In this document: one piece after another, positions 1 to 8,375 of the stretch
Position numbering within the stretch: position 1 is the first letter of the stretch
How the letters are laid out: every line of letters starts with the position of its first letter
Source of the DNA: Desulfocarbo indianensis
Lineage (GTDB): Bacteria > Desulfobacterota > Desulfarculia > Desulfarculales > Desulfarculaceae
Assembly: GCA_001184205.1 (NCBI GenBank)
Contig: LBMP01000004.1
Location: 137,755-201,754 of the forward strand
DNA length: 64,000 bases
Direction of reading: 5' to 3'
Notes under the pieces: model-generated
Told to the model about the DNA's origin: nothing
Database searches by the model: none
Seen by the model: the letters and a program-made list of their open reading frames with translations, nothing else
Position numbers and translations under genes: made by a program

Positions 1-1
1 G

Positions 2-169
2 GGACGGCCGGTCATCTTGAAGCCCGCCGTGACAACCAGCTCCCGGCGCTATCTCAGGCACGGCGCGCTGCGCCAGCAGGCCTTGAGCCTGTGGCTGACC
101 CTGCTATGGCTTGGGGGGGCGGATCACCGCAGGCTGGCCCGGCGCTATTACGGCCGGGCCAAGTCCTAG
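2..169 (+). CDS. Glycosyltransferase, TIGR04283-like, C-terminal end only
   Basis: The reading frame enters from the left edge and gives about 55 residues before a TAG stop. The order GRPV, then a TSSRRY motif, then RHG, then a hydrophobic L/W-rich stretch and a final LARRYYG resembles the C-terminal tail of family 2 glycosyltransferases of the TIGR04283 group. In that group a short amphipathic segment follows the catalytic domain. The catalytic DXD part lies outside the window, so function rests on the tail only. The stop codon overlaps the stop of the convergent plsY gene inside a shared CTAG, leaving no intergenic space. Confidence 0.6.
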   Translation, partial: GRPVILKPAVTTSSRRYLRHGALRQQALSLWLTLLWLGGADHRRLARRYYGRAKS

Positions 170-759
170 GACGATCCCAGGCGGGATTCGGTGCCGGCGC
201 GCAGGCGGGCGATGTTTTCCCGGTGCTTCCACACCACCAGGGCGGCCATGAGCGCGGCCAGGACCACCTCGGGCCAGGGTTCGCCCCAGGCCAGAAACCA
301 AAGCGGCGCGCTGCCGCAGGCCAGCAGCGAGCCCAGGGACACGTGGCCCGTGCGCCAGGCGGCGGCCACGAACAGGGCCAGCGCCCCCAAAAGCGAGGGC
401 CAGGAAAGCGCCAGATAGATGCCCATGGCCGTGGCCACGCCCTTGCCGCCCTTGAAGCCCAGGTAGATCGGGTAGCAGTGGCCCAAAAAGGCGGCCAGGC
501 CCACGCTGGCGTATTGCCAGTCGGGCAGCCAGGCGGCGGCCAGGTAGACCGGCGCCGCGCCCTTGGCCACGTCCAGCAGCAGGGTGGCCGCGCCCACGGT
601 CTTGCCCGCCAGGCGCGTCACGTTGGTGGCTCCGATGTTGCCGGAGCCGCCCAGGCGCGGGTCCGGCTGGCCGGACAAGCGGCACAGCACCAAGCCGAAG
701 GGAACCGAACCCAGAAGATAGGCTCCCAAGATTAGCCCCAGCCATAACGCGAAGGTCAC
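166..759 (-). CDS. plsY: Glycerol-3-phosphate acyltransferase PlsY
   Basis: PlsY is a polytopic inner-membrane enzyme that transfers an acyl group from acyl-phosphate to sn-glycerol-3-phosphate, the first step of phospholipid synthesis. With the GTG start used here the protein has 197 residues, a usual PlsY length. The three family motifs are present: SGNIGATN near residues 39-46, the GHCYPIYLGFKGGKG stretch near 93-107, and KHRENIARL near 177-185. Several hydrophobic helices lie between them. The frame stays open to an ATG at 841-843, but the extra 28 residues are polar and lie outside the family core, and an AGGA lies about 10 bases before the GTG. The start is therefore probable, not certain. 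Confidence 0.93.
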   Translation of the reverse strand: MTFALWLGLILGAYLLGSVPFGLVLCRLSGQPDPRLGGSGNIGATNVTRLAGKTVGAATLLLDVAKGAAPVYLAAAWLPDWQYASVGLAAFLGHCYPIYLGFKGGKGVATAMGIYLALSWPSLLGALALFVAAAWRTGHVSLGSLLACGSAPLWFLAWGEPWPEVVLAALMAALVVWKHRENIARLRAGTESRLGSS

Positions 760-798
760 TTCTTTAGCATCCTGACTAAGTGGTTGCGGGCCCCTTTG

Positions 799-839
799 TT
801 TTGTAATACAGGCTAACCCCTGTTTTGGGCAATACAAAA
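799..839. repeat. Imperfect inverted repeat in the plsY/DUF3842 divergent region
   Basis: TTTTGTA at 799-805 is mirrored by TACAAAA at 833-839, and ACAGG at 808-812 by CCTGT at 819-823, giving an interrupted stem. It lies between the divergent plsY and DUF3842 starts. It could be an operator or a leader hairpin. No regulator can be assigned. Confidence 0.3.
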
Positions 840-961
840 TCAACGGCGCTCGACCGGGGTTGCCTGGTTCTTGGCTTAAGTGTATGCTGAAAATTCGAGA
901 TAGTGGTTGCAGTCATGTCGCGGCGGCCCGGGAGCCGGCGCGGGGGGAGCAGCAAAACAAC

Positions 962-1372
962 GTGCGCGTGAGCGTGATAGACGGGCAAGGCGGCGGCATC
1001 GGCAGCGTTATCATCCGCCGGATCAAGGAAGAATACGGCGAGGATGTGGAGGTCCTGGCCTTGGGGACCAACGCCATAGCCACCACCCAGATGATGAAGG
1101 CCCGGGCCAACAAGGGCGCCACCGGCGAGAACGCCATTATCTGGAGCATCCAGGACTCCGACGTGGTGATCGGGCCCATCGGCATCGTCCTGGCCAACGC
1201 CATGATGGGCGAGGTCACCCCCGCCCTGGCCGCGGCGGTGGCTTCCTGTCGGGCGCGCAAATTCCTTTTGCCCTTGACCCAGGAAAACGTCGAGGTAGTG
1301 GGGGTGGCCCACGAGCCCCTGCCCCATCAGGTGGATTACATTGTCAAAATCCGCCTCAAGGAGTTGATGTGA
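962..1372 (+). CDS. DUF3842 family protein
   Basis: This 136-residue protein matches the DUF3842 pattern. It begins with a nucleotide-binding-like VSVIDGQGGGIG loop (residues 3-14), followed by LGTNAIAT, GATGENAI and GPIGIVLANAMMGE blocks. The biochemical role is not established. The glycine-rich first loop suggests a Rossmann-like fold, which is inference. The GTG start is chosen because homology begins at this point and a GGGGGGAG sequence lies upstream at 942-949. An upstream ATG at 860 would add 34 poorly conserved residues. The gene is separated by one base from the CooT-type gene, so the two are probably co-transcribed and may act together in metal handling. Confidence 0.85.
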   Translation: MRVSVIDGQGGGIGSVIIRRIKEEYGEDVEVLALGTNAIATTQMMKARANKGATGENAIIWSIQDSDVVIGPIGIVLANAMMGEVTPALAAAVASCRARKFLLPLTQENVEVVGVAHEPLPHQVDYIVKIRLKELM

Positions 1373-1373
1373 G

Positions 1374-1568
1374 ATGTGTGAAGCCAATGCTTACATCGTA
1401 AACGGCAACGGAGCCGAAAACCTGCTTTTGGCTGACGTGGACATTATAGAGCCCGAGGAGGGCGGCCAGATTCGCCTGATCTCCATATACGGCGAGCAAA
1501 AGGTGGTCAAGGCGGATATCAAGTCCATGTCCTTGGTCAATCACCGGGTGGTGTTGGCCACCAAATAG
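1374..1568 (+). CDS. cooT: CooT family nickel-binding protein
   Basis: This 64-residue protein begins MCEANAY and contains LLADVD, EPEEGG and the GEQKVVKA block typical of CooT-like proteins. In the characterised family member, a small homodimer binds one Ni(II) through Cys2 and is linked to nickel supply for carbon monoxide dehydrogenase; Cys2 is present here. AAGGAG at 1358-1363, inside the end of the DUF3842 gene, serves as a ribosome site. No CODH gene is in the window, so the client enzyme is unknown. Family assignment is strong; nickel binding is taken from the family. Confidence 0.85.
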   Translation: MCEANAYIVNGNGAENLLLADVDIIEPEEGGQIRLISIYGEQKVVKADIKSMSLVNHRVVLATK

Positions 1569-1631
1569 TGGGGCGCCCGGCCGAAGCTCGTTTCCGGGCG
1601 CGCGGCGACCAAAACAAAGCGGGATAAAACC

Positions 1632-2396
1632 ATGGGAAGCGGTAGTCTGCCCAATCGCATGCCGGTCCTCTTCCTCAAGGTTTTGCTGGCTCTGGTTTTG
1701 ACCGGAGGAGCCTTGCTGGCGGGGCTGGCCGGACCAGGGAGTATTGCTATGGCGGATGAAAAAGCCATTGAAAAAGCCGTGGCCAACCTGCATTGGCTGG
1801 GCCATGACACCTTTCGCTGGGATACCTCCGGCGGCGTCATTTATTTCGATCCCTACGAGCTCAAGGCCGGCGCTCCCAAGGCGGCCTTGATACTGGCCAC
1901 GCACGATCATTTTGACCACTGCGTGCCCGAGGAAGTGGCCAAGCTGCAGGGCCCCGACACGGTGGTGGTCACCGAGGCCGACTGTGCCAAAAAGCTTTCC
2001 GGCGACGTGCGGGTCATGAAGCCGGGCGACCATCTGGAGGTCAAGGGCATCAAGATCAAGGCCATGCCCGCCTATAACACCGACAAGGATTTTCATCCCA
2101 AATCAAAGGGATGGCTGGGTTTCGTGCTGCAGGTCGACGGCGTCAGCCTCTATCATGCCGGCGACACCGACCACATCCCCGAGATGGCGGGCTTGGGCGT
2201 GGACGTGGCCCTGGTGCCGGTCTCGGGCACCTACGTGATGACCGCCGAGCAGGCCGTGGAGGCGGTGAAGGCCATCAAGCCCAAGCTGGCCATTCCCATG
2301 CATTACGGCGCCATCGTGGGTGGGGAGGCGGACGCCGAGCGTTTCGCCCAGGCCCTGCAAGGCAAAGTGAAAGTAAAGGTGCTCACCAAGGAGTAG
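1632..2396 (+). CDS. Metallo-beta-lactamase-fold hydrolase (UlaG-like), probably exported
   Basis: The 254-residue protein has an N-terminal hydrophobic segment (about residues 10-32) ending in AMA before DEK, which looks like a signal peptide. An MBL-fold domain follows: GHDTF near 57, the metal motif HDHFDH at residues 91-96, HAGDTDH from 175, and MHYGAI near 223. These match the broad UlaG/YtnP-type metal-dependent hydrolases. The substrate cannot be read from sequence. A second start at 1749 (MADEK) also has a good ribosome site (GGGAG, 7 bases upstream). A cytoplasmic 215-residue form is therefore possible, and the true location is undecided. Confidence 0.85.
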   Translation: MGSGSLPNRMPVLFLKVLLALVLTGGALLAGLAGPGSIAMADEKAIEKAVANLHWLGHDTFRWDTSGGVIYFDPYELKAGAPKAALILATHDHFDHCVPEEVAKLQGPDTVVVTEADCAKKLSGDVRVMKPGDHLEVKGIKIKAMPAYNTDKDFHPKSKGWLGFVLQVDGVSLYHAGDTDHIPEMAGLGVDVALVPVSGTYVMTAEQAVEAVKAIKPKLAIPMHYGAIVGGEADAERFAQALQGKVKVKVLTKE

Positions 2397-2400
2397 CCGC

Positions 2401-3342
2401 GTGGCAGCACAGCTCGCGCCGCCGCCGGCCGAGGGGCGGCGTTACGACGCGGTGTGCCTGGGCTTGAACGCCTGCGATCACCTCTGCCTGGTGGAGGGTT
2501 TTCCGGAACGGGGCGGCAAGCTCAGGATGAAACAAATGGTCATGAGCGGCGGGGGCCAGGCGGCCACCGCCGCTTGCTGTTTGGCCCGCCTGGGCTGGCG
2601 GGTGGCCTATGCCGGGGTCCGCGGCGACGACCCGGCCGGCCAAAAGGCCGGCCCCTGGCTGCGGGAGTTCGGGGTGGAGCCGGCGGGGCTGAAGCTGAAG
2701 CCCGGCACGGCCAGCCAGCAGGCCTTCATCATGGTGGAGGAGGCCACGGCCGAGCGCACCATCGTCTGGCACCGCGACGAGGCCTGCCGCCTGGAGGCGG
2801 ACGAGGTGGACCCGGAACTCGTGGCGGCGGGCCGGGTGCTGCACCTGGACGGCCATTTTCTGAAGCCCAGCCTGCGGGCCGCCCGCCTGGCCAGGGCGCG
2901 CGGCCTTTTGGTGAGCCTGGACGGCGAGCGGGTCTATGAGGGCACCCGGGATTTGGTGGCGCTGTGCCACGTGGTGGTGGGCTCCCAGCGCTTTCCCCAG
3001 CGTCTCACCGGCATCGAGGACCCCCGCCGGGCCCTGGAAGCCATGGCCACCATGGGGCCGTTGTGGGCGGGGCGCACCCTGGGGGCCGAGGGCGCGGAGA
3101 TGCTGGCCGGCGGCCGTTATTTCAGGCAGCCCGGTTTCCCGGTGGAGGCGCGGGACACCACCGGCGCGGGCGACGTGTTCCACGCCGGCCTGGTGCACGC
3201 CCTGCTCTTGGGGCAGGGGCCGGGGCGGGCTTTGGCCACGGCCTGCGCCGTGGCGGCCATCAGCGTGACGGCGCTGGGCGGGCGCAGCGCCCTGCCGGAC
3301 CGGCGGCGATTGGAGGCCTTCCTGGCGGGCGGCCGTCCATGA
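2401..3342 (+). CDS. PfkB/ribokinase family carbohydrate kinase
   Basis: This is a 313-residue sugar or nucleoside kinase. The family signatures are the SGGGGQAATAA block near residues 49-58, which positions the sugar, and DTTGAGD at 252-258, where the last Asp is the catalytic base and the Gly-rich turn forms the anion hole. The start is GTG, four bases after the upstream hydrolase stop. The next gene overlaps through ATGA at 3339-3342, so kinase and transporter are translationally coupled. The substrate is not predictable. A nearby transporter suggests a salvaged small molecule, which is inference. Confidence 0.88.
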   Translation: MAAQLAPPPAEGRRYDAVCLGLNACDHLCLVEGFPERGGKLRMKQMVMSGGGQAATAACCLARLGWRVAYAGVRGDDPAGQKAGPWLREFGVEPAGLKLKPGTASQQAFIMVEEATAERTIVWHRDEACRLEADEVDPELVAAGRVLHLDGHFLKPSLRAARLARARGLLVSLDGERVYEGTRDLVALCHVVVGSQRFPQRLTGIEDPRRALEAMATMGPLWAGRTLGAEGAEMLAGGRYFRQPGFPVEARDTTGAGDVFHAGLVHALLLGQGPGRALATACAVAAISVTALGGRSALPDRRRLEAFLAGGRP

Positions 3343-4202
3343 CCTGGTTCCTCCTGGCCCTGGGCGCGGCCTTTTGCCTGGCCACGGCGGATTACCTGAT
3401 CAAGCGTTATTTCAGCGATCTCGCCGTGGGCGAGATGGTCATGGTGCGCTTCACCGGCCTGGTGCCCGCCTGCCTGCTCATCCTGCTGCTCAGGCCCTGG
3501 CCCCAGATGCGCCCCGAGTTTTGGAGCTCGGTGGCCCTGGCCTTGCCGGCCGAACTCCTGGCCACCTTTCTCTACACCAAGGCCATCCAGGTCTCGCCGC
3601 TTTCCCTGGCGCAGCCTTTTTTATCGTTCACGCCCTTGTTCGCCCTGGCCACCGGCTTTATCATTCTGGGCGAAATGCCTTCCTGGTTCGGCGCGGCGGG
3701 CGTGGCGCTTCTGGCCGCGGGCGGCTATTGCCTCAACATCGAGCAATTCAAAAAGGGCTGGGCCCAGCCCATCCTGGCCGTCACCCGCGAGACCGGCTCC
3801 TGGATGATGCTGGCGGTGGCGGCGATCTATTCCTTCACCGCGGTGCTGGGCCGGCGCGCGGTGCTGGCCGCGGACTCCTGGTTCATGGCCGGGTTTTATC
3901 CTCTTTTAGTGGGCGCGGCCCTGGCCCTGGTCCTGGCCGCCAGCGGCCGCCTTTCCTGGAGCTGGCTCAAAAGACCCTGGCCCGCCCTGGCCGTGTGCCT
4001 GGCGGCCAGCGCCCACGTGGTCATGCATTTCCTGGCCATCAACCTGGTGCAGGCCGCCTACATGGTTTCGGTGAAACGGTTCAGCATCGTAATCGCCATG
4101 CTGTACGGCGGCCTGTTTCTGCACGAGGCGCGCCTGGGCCAGCGCCTGGCCGCGGTTTTGGTCATGGAGCTGGGGGCGGTGTTGATCCTGGTCCTGGGCT
4201 AG
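3339..4202 (+). CDS. EamA/DMT superfamily membrane transporter
   Basis: This 287-residue protein consists almost wholly of about ten hydrophobic helices in two repeats, as in EamA (drug/metabolite) transporters. It opens with an LATADYLIKRYF-type first helix and has the paired repeats typical of the family. The ATG overlaps the kinase stop (ATGA). Charged loops are short. Direction of transport and substrate are unknown; coupling to the PfkB kinase hints at a shared substrate. It ends 14 bases from the convergent SpeE-like gene. Confidence 0.82.
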   Translation: MTWFLLALGAAFCLATADYLIKRYFSDLAVGEMVMVRFTGLVPACLLILLLRPWPQMRPEFWSSVALALPAELLATFLYTKAIQVSPLSLAQPFLSFTPLFALATGFIILGEMPSWFGAAGVALLAAGGYCLNIEQFKKGWAQPILAVTRETGSWMMLAVAAIYSFTAVLGRRAVLAADSWFMAGFYPLLVGAALALVLAASGRLSWSWLKRPWPALAVCLAASAHVVMHFLAINLVQAAYMVSVKRFSIVIAMLYGGLFLHEARLGQRLAAVLVMELGAVLILVLG

Positions 4203-4216
4203 CCGCCGCTTGCCGG

Positions 4217-6634
4217 CTAGGCGTCGGCTCCCTTGGCCAGTTGGGGCGTCACCAGAGCGGCCAGGAGATAAAGGGCGCCGGCCGCCATAATCACCGCTTG
4301 GAAACCGAAGAAAATGGCTATGAATACGGTGACGATGGAGCCCACCACCGTCATGAAGCCGTTCACGCCCCAGGCCCAGCCCACCAGATTGGGCGATATG
4401 CGGTGCACCAGGCGCAGGCCCAAGGGAAACGGCATTCCCATGAGCAAGCCCATGGGCGCGATCAAGGCCATGGCCAAGGCCACCCGCGCGGCCATGGGCC
4501 AGCCCAAGGCCAGGTGGAACACCATCCCGGTGAGCCAGAGCATGATCAGATTGACCGCGAATATGGCGGGGAACACCAGGCGCAGGGCCTTGGCCGGGTG
4601 ATCTCCGAATCTTTCGGAGATGAACGAGCCGATGCCCGAAAACAAGAGCAGGGAGGCTATCACCAGGGCTATGCTCAGGGAGGGATAGCCCAGGAAAAGG
4701 ATGTACTGTTTGATGTAACACAGCTCGATCATGATGAAGGCGGCGCCCAATATGGAGAAATAGGCCAGCACCGGCCAGCGGCTTTCCTGCAGCTGGCCCC
4801 TTTTTTTGAAAAAGCGCAGGGGCAGATAGATCAAGACCACCGCTAGCAACAGGCTCTGCAAGGCGATGATGAGGAGGGGCACCTCGCCCTTGGGAATGGG
4901 GAACTTGTCCAACAGGCCCCACAAGCCGTCGAAGGGCTGCCAAAAGGTCATTTCGGCCCAGGCCCTGGTGCCCGGCGTCACCCAGCCATGGTCCAGGTCC
5001 ACGTGCTGTCCGATCAGGATCATGTGGTCGAAAAAGGGCCGGTCGTCGCTGGTAGGCGAGATGTCGAAGCCCACGAAATCATAAAATAGCGATGGATCCT
5101 CGGCGTTGACGATGCGGCTGAAGATGTTGGCTTGGGGGCTCATGCCGGGCTCGTAAAGGATGGATTTGCCGTATTGGCCGGCCCACTGCCGCAAGCGGGC
5201 TATTTCATCGGCGGTAAAGGGCTTCATGGAGAAAAACAGGGTGCTGTGGATCTCCGTGCTTTTCAGCAGCACCACTTTGCCGGCCATGTCCTTTATGCCC
5301 AGCCGCCTCCCCGCCTCCCGCAGGATGGTGAGCAGGCGCACCTCGCCCCAGCGGCTGATGGAGAGGATGCCGTTTGGCGAAAGATGGCGCAGGTAATCCA
5401 TCACGCCTTCCACGGTGAGCAGATAGGTTTCCGACAGGTTGATGGCGCCGGAGGCGAGGGCGATGGGCGTATGGTTGTTGACCATCTGAATCAGGTCGTA
5501 GGTCTTGTCGCTGTGGGCGATGAAACTGCGGCCTTCGTTGGGGATCAAGTGAACGTTGGGCAACTCGTAAAGCCCGTCGTTCCACTTCCGCAAGGTGGTG
5601 CGTTGCAGGTCCACGATCATGGGGTCCATCTCGATGGCGTCCACCTCGCCGGCTCCGTGATGCAAGGCGAACACCACCTCGCTGCCGCCCGATGAGCCTA
5701 TTATGGCCACTCTGGGCTTGATGCCGCGCGCTTCCGGATTCAGCCAGAGGTAGGGCGCGTTCTGGTCCATTTGCCAGTAGAGGGTTTTCTCGCCCCCGCG
5801 CTTGAAAAAGCCGAAGCTGGATTGGTTTTCGCCGCCATTGATGAAAATGATGTCCGGGCTGCCGTCAGCCCGTTTAACCACGTCAATGCGGGAGAGGATG
5901 CTCCATTTGGAAACCAGGGCGTCGTCGATTTCCGTTTGAGTAATGCGCTTGGTGGTGTGGCTGACCAGGGGCAGGATGGATTCGCCGTGGGGAACCGCCA
6001 AAAGGCATAGGCAGGCGGCCAGGGCCAGGGACAGGCTCTTGCCCCTGCCTTGGGGCCAGGCGAAAAACGCGGCCGCCAACAAGCCCAGAAAGCAGGCCAG
6101 CAAAAGGGAGCCGGTGGCCCCCAGGGGGGTGATGACGAAGACGATCAGGATGGAGCCGATGGCCGCGCCCAAAAGATCGAAAAAATAAAGCTTGTGCACC
6201 TGGGTGGCGTCGCCGGAGAGCAAGATGGCGATCGCCAGGCCGGAAAGGAAAAAGGGCGCGATCAAGGCCAGATAAACCGCGAAAAGGTTGAGCCACTGGA
6301 TGAAATGGTTGAGGCCCGATAACTGCAAGGGCACGAAGCGGATGACGACCAGGCTCAGGGCGGCGGCCAGGCTGAATCCCGCCGCCAACCAGGGCGTCAG
6401 CCACTTATCAAGGCTCCACTGCTTGTCGCGGGCGATGGAAAGCCAGACGCCGGCCAGGCCGAAACCGAACAGGGCGGTGGAGACGATAAGGAAGGCGAAG
6501 TGCGACCATATGACAAAGGAGAATATCCTGGTCAGGGTCACTTCGTAGAGCAGAATCCCCAGGCAAAGCCAGAAGATGCCCAGGTAATCATAAAAGCGGT
6601 TGAATTTTGGTTTAACCGAGGAAGTGGCGCGCAT
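4217..6634 (-). CDS. Spermidine-synthase-like fusion with large membrane regions
   Basis: The 805-residue protein has about seven membrane helices in residues 15-215, a soluble spermidine-synthase-like Rossmann domain in about 240-500, and about seven more helices in 575-800. The SAM-type loop IIGSSGGSEV is at 311-320, with the acidic strand end DAIEMDP at 332-338. The catalytic Asp region of true aminopropyltransferases is replaced by YDLIQMVNNHTP near 379-390. Normal spermidine synthesis is therefore doubtful. Similar membrane-fused proteins are common in Desulfobacterota and usually uncharacterised. The start ATG is followed by a polar stretch and then the first helix. The gene stands alone, divergent from the ars operon. 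Confidence 0.8.
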   Translation of the reverse strand: MRATSSVKPKFNRFYDYLGIFWLCLGILLYEVTLTRIFSFVIWSHFAFLIVSTALFGFGLAGVWLSIARDKQWSLDKWLTPWLAAGFSLAAALSLVVIRFVPLQLSGLNHFIQWLNLFAVYLALIAPFFLSGLAIAILLSGDATQVHKLYFFDLLGAAIGSILIVFVITPLGATGSLLLACFLGLLAAAFFAWPQGRGKSLSLALAACLCLLAVPHGESILPLVSHTTKRITQTEIDDALVSKWSILSRIDVVKRADGSPDIIFINGGENQSSFGFFKRGGEKTLYWQMDQNAPYLWLNPEARGIKPRVAIIGSSGGSEVVFALHHGAGEVDAIEMDPMIVDLQRTTLRKWNDGLYELPNVHLIPNEGRSFIAHSDKTYDLIQMVNNHTPIALASGAINLSETYLLTVEGVMDYLRHLSPNGILSISRWGEVRLLTILREAGRRLGIKDMAGKVVLLKSTEIHSTLFFSMKPFTADEIARLRQWAGQYGKSILYEPGMSPQANIFSRIVNAEDPSLFYDFVGFDISPTSDDRPFFDHMILIGQHVDLDHGWVTPGTRAWAEMTFWQPFDGLWGLLDKFPIPKGEVPLLIIALQSLLLAVVLIYLPLRFFKKRGQLQESRWPVLAYFSILGAAFIMIELCYIKQYILFLGYPSLSIALVIASLLLFSGIGSFISERFGDHPAKALRLVFPAIFAVNLIMLWLTGMVFHLALGWPMAARVALAMALIAPMGLLMGMPFPLGLRLVHRISPNLVGWAWGVNGFMTVVGSIVTVFIAIFFGFQAVIMAAGALYLLAALVTPQLAKGADA

Positions 6635-6755
6635 GGCTTGGTCCGATCTTGAGATAGGGGGCGGGAAAAAACCGGCAGTATTTATAGCACGATAACACTA
6701 CTGATTAAAGGGTTTTTCTGGAGTAACGCGTGACGAAGGCGTTGGTCCGCCGACG

Positions 6756-6772
6756 ATGCGGCATTGCCGCAT
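6756..6772. repeat. Perfect 7-bp hairpin upstream of ars promoter
   Basis: ATGCGGC at 6756-6762 is complementary to GCCGCAT at 6766-6772, with an ATT loop. It lies 13 bases upstream of the ars -35 box. It has no T-tract, so it is not a standard terminator. A regulatory role is only possible. Confidence 0.35.
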
Positions 6773-6785
6773 GGCGGGAGTGCGC

Positions 6786-6826
6786 TTGACAAGTCTTGCC
6801 AATTTGGTTATATTGCCAAATAGGCA
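6786..6826 (+). promoter_or_regulatory. Sigma70-type promoter with overlapping ArsR-type operator
   Basis: TTGACA at 6786-6791 and TATATT at 6809-6814 are separated by 17 bases, close to the ideal sigma70 arrangement. An inverted repeat covers the -10 box: TGCCAATTTGG at 6797-6807 against CCAAATAGGCA at 6816-6826, with 10 of 11 positions paired and 8 bases between the arms. This is the layout expected if the ArsR-family protein encoded immediately downstream represses its own operon by blocking RNA polymerase. Confidence 0.8.
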
Positions 6827-6839
6827 TATGGAGGCAGTC

Positions 6840-7190
6840 ATGGACGCCAAGACCCAGGCCCGCTATGAAGCGCGGGCCAGAATACTAAAGGCGCTGGCCC
6901 ACCCCAGCCGGCTCTGCCTGGTGGACCGCTTGTCAAAAGGCGAATGTTCCGTGGCCCAGCTCACCGAGGAGGTGGGCGCGGACATGTCCACGGTATCCAA
7001 GCACCTGAGCCTGCTGCGCTCGGCCGGCCTGGTTTTCGATGAAAAACGCGGCAACCAGGTCTTCTACCGTTTGGCAGCGCCCTGCGTGCTGGATTTCTTT
7101 TCCTGCCTGGAATCGGTGCTGCACAGCCAGGTGCAAACCCAGATCGACCTGGTGGGCGACATGAAGCGCGCCAAGCTGAAGATAGGCTGA
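6840..7190 (+). CDS. arsR: ArsR/SmtB family metalloregulator
   Basis: The 116-residue winged-helix protein has the family core: ILKALAHPSRL at the start, then the recognition-helix region VGADMSTVSKHLSLLRSAG, and the wing EKRGNQVFYRL. A cysteine sits early in the second helix (KGECSV), and others follow near residues 81-87 in the C-terminal helix (PCVLDFFSCL). These could form an arsenite-type sensing site, but the geometry is not a textbook ArsR CVC. GGAGG at 6830-6834 sets the ATG at 6840; an ATG at 6828 is less well placed. It is the first gene of the operon and is probably autoregulated through the inverted repeat. Confidence 0.9.
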   Translation: MDAKTQARYEARARILKALAHPSRLCLVDRLSKGECSVAQLTEEVGADMSTVSKHLSLLRSAGLVFDEKRGNQVFYRLAAPCVLDFFSCLESVLHSQVQTQIDLVGDMKRAKLKIG

Positions 7191-7193
7191 GCC

Positions 7194-8366
7194 ATGAAAG
7201 AGCGCTATAAGCTATTAATCATCGCGGGCGTTTTCGCGGCCGCCTATTGGGTGCCCTGGGACAGCGGGCTTATACGCCAGTCCGGCCTGGAAGCCTTTCT
7301 GATGCTCCGGGAATACGCCCGCGAGCACGTGCTCACCTGCCTGGTGCCGGCCTTTTTCATCGCCGGGGCCATCGGGGTGTTCGTGAGCCAGGCGGCGGTG
7401 CTGCGCTATTTCGGCGCGGGCGCCGGCAAAATCCTGTCCTATTCGGTGGCCTCGGTTTCGGGCTCGGTGCTGGCGGTGTGCTCCTGCACGGTGCTGCCCC
7501 TTTTCGCGGGCATCTACACCCGCGGCGCGGGCATCGGCCCGGCCACCGCTTTTCTTTATTCCGGCCCGGCCATCAACGTCCTGGCCATCGTGCTCACCGC
7601 CCGCATCTTGGGCTGGCAGTTGGGCTTGGCCAGGGCGGTGGGCGCGGTGCTGTTCGCCATCATCACCGGGCTTTTGATGGCCTTCATCTTCCGCAAGGAC
7701 GACGCCCGGCGCGCCACCGGCCAGATATACCTGCCGGAGGAGGAAGCCAGCGGCCGCGGCCTGGGCCAGGAAGCCCTGTTCATGCTGGTGATGGTGCTGA
7801 TATTGGTCTTCGCGGCCTTTGCCAAGCCGGCCGACGGCGACGGCGGCCTGTGGGGGGCGCTGTATCAGGCCAAGTGGTACATAACGGCACTCTTGCTGGC
7901 GGTGCTGGGCCTGCTGCTCTGGCGCTGGTTCAAGGCCGAGGAACTGCGGGAGTGGGTGGATTCCACCTGGGGCTTCATGAAGCAGATTTTCCCCCTGTTG
8001 GGCGCGGGCGTCCTGGCGGCGGGTTTTTTGCTGGGCAGGCCCGGCCACCCGGCCTTGATTCCCCAGGCCTGGGTGGAGGCCAGCCTGGGCGGCAACGGCC
8101 TGGGCGCCAACCTGTTCGCCGCCGTGGCGGGCGCGCTCATGTATTTCGCCACCCTCACCGAGATACCCATCTTGCAGGGGCTTTTGGGCGCGGGCATGGG
8201 CCAGGGGCCGGCCCTGGCGCTGCTCCTGGCCGGTCCGGCCTTGAGCCTGCCCAACCTCCTGGTCATCGGCGGGGTGATGGGCTGGAAAAAGACTTTAACC
8301 TTCGCGGCGATCATCGTGGCCATGTCCACCGTGGCTGGCCTTATTTACGGCTCCTTGTTCAGTTGA
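7194..8366 (+). CDS. Permease of the ArsP/UPF0718 family
   Basis: This is a 390-residue integral membrane protein with two related halves of about four to five helices each, joined by a cytoplasmic loop around residues 165-195. The signature CSCTVLPLFAGIY (residues 96-108) and the SGPAINVLA block match PF03773 permeases. Some members (ArsP) export trivalent organoarsenicals. The Cys96-x-Cys98 pair is suited to thiol-seeking metalloid ligands. It starts three bases after the arsR stop, so it is in the same transcript. Arsenic-compound efflux is likely from context; the exact substrate is open. Confidence 0.85.
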   Translation: MKERYKLLIIAGVFAAAYWVPWDSGLIRQSGLEAFLMLREYAREHVLTCLVPAFFIAGAIGVFVSQAAVLRYFGAGAGKILSYSVASVSGSVLAVCSCTVLPLFAGIYTRGAGIGPATAFLYSGPAINVLAIVLTARILGWQLGLARAVGAVLFAIITGLLMAFIFRKDDARRATGQIYLPEEEASGRGLGQEALFMLVMVLILVFAAFAKPADGDGGLWGALYQAKWYITALLLAVLGLLLWRWFKAEELREWVDSTWGFMKQIFPLLGAGVLAAGFLLGRPGHPALIPQAWVEASLGGNGLGANLFAAVAGALMYFATLTEIPILQGLLGAGMGQGPALALLLAGPALSLPNLLVIGGVMGWKKTLTFAAIIVAMSTVAGLIYGSLFS

Positions 8367-8375
8367 GGTTATCAA

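Noticed and set aside
1573..1601. Terminator after cooT
   Set aside because: An 8-bp stem (GCGCCCGG/CCGGGCGC) exists but with a 13-base loop and no T-tract, so termination is not supported.
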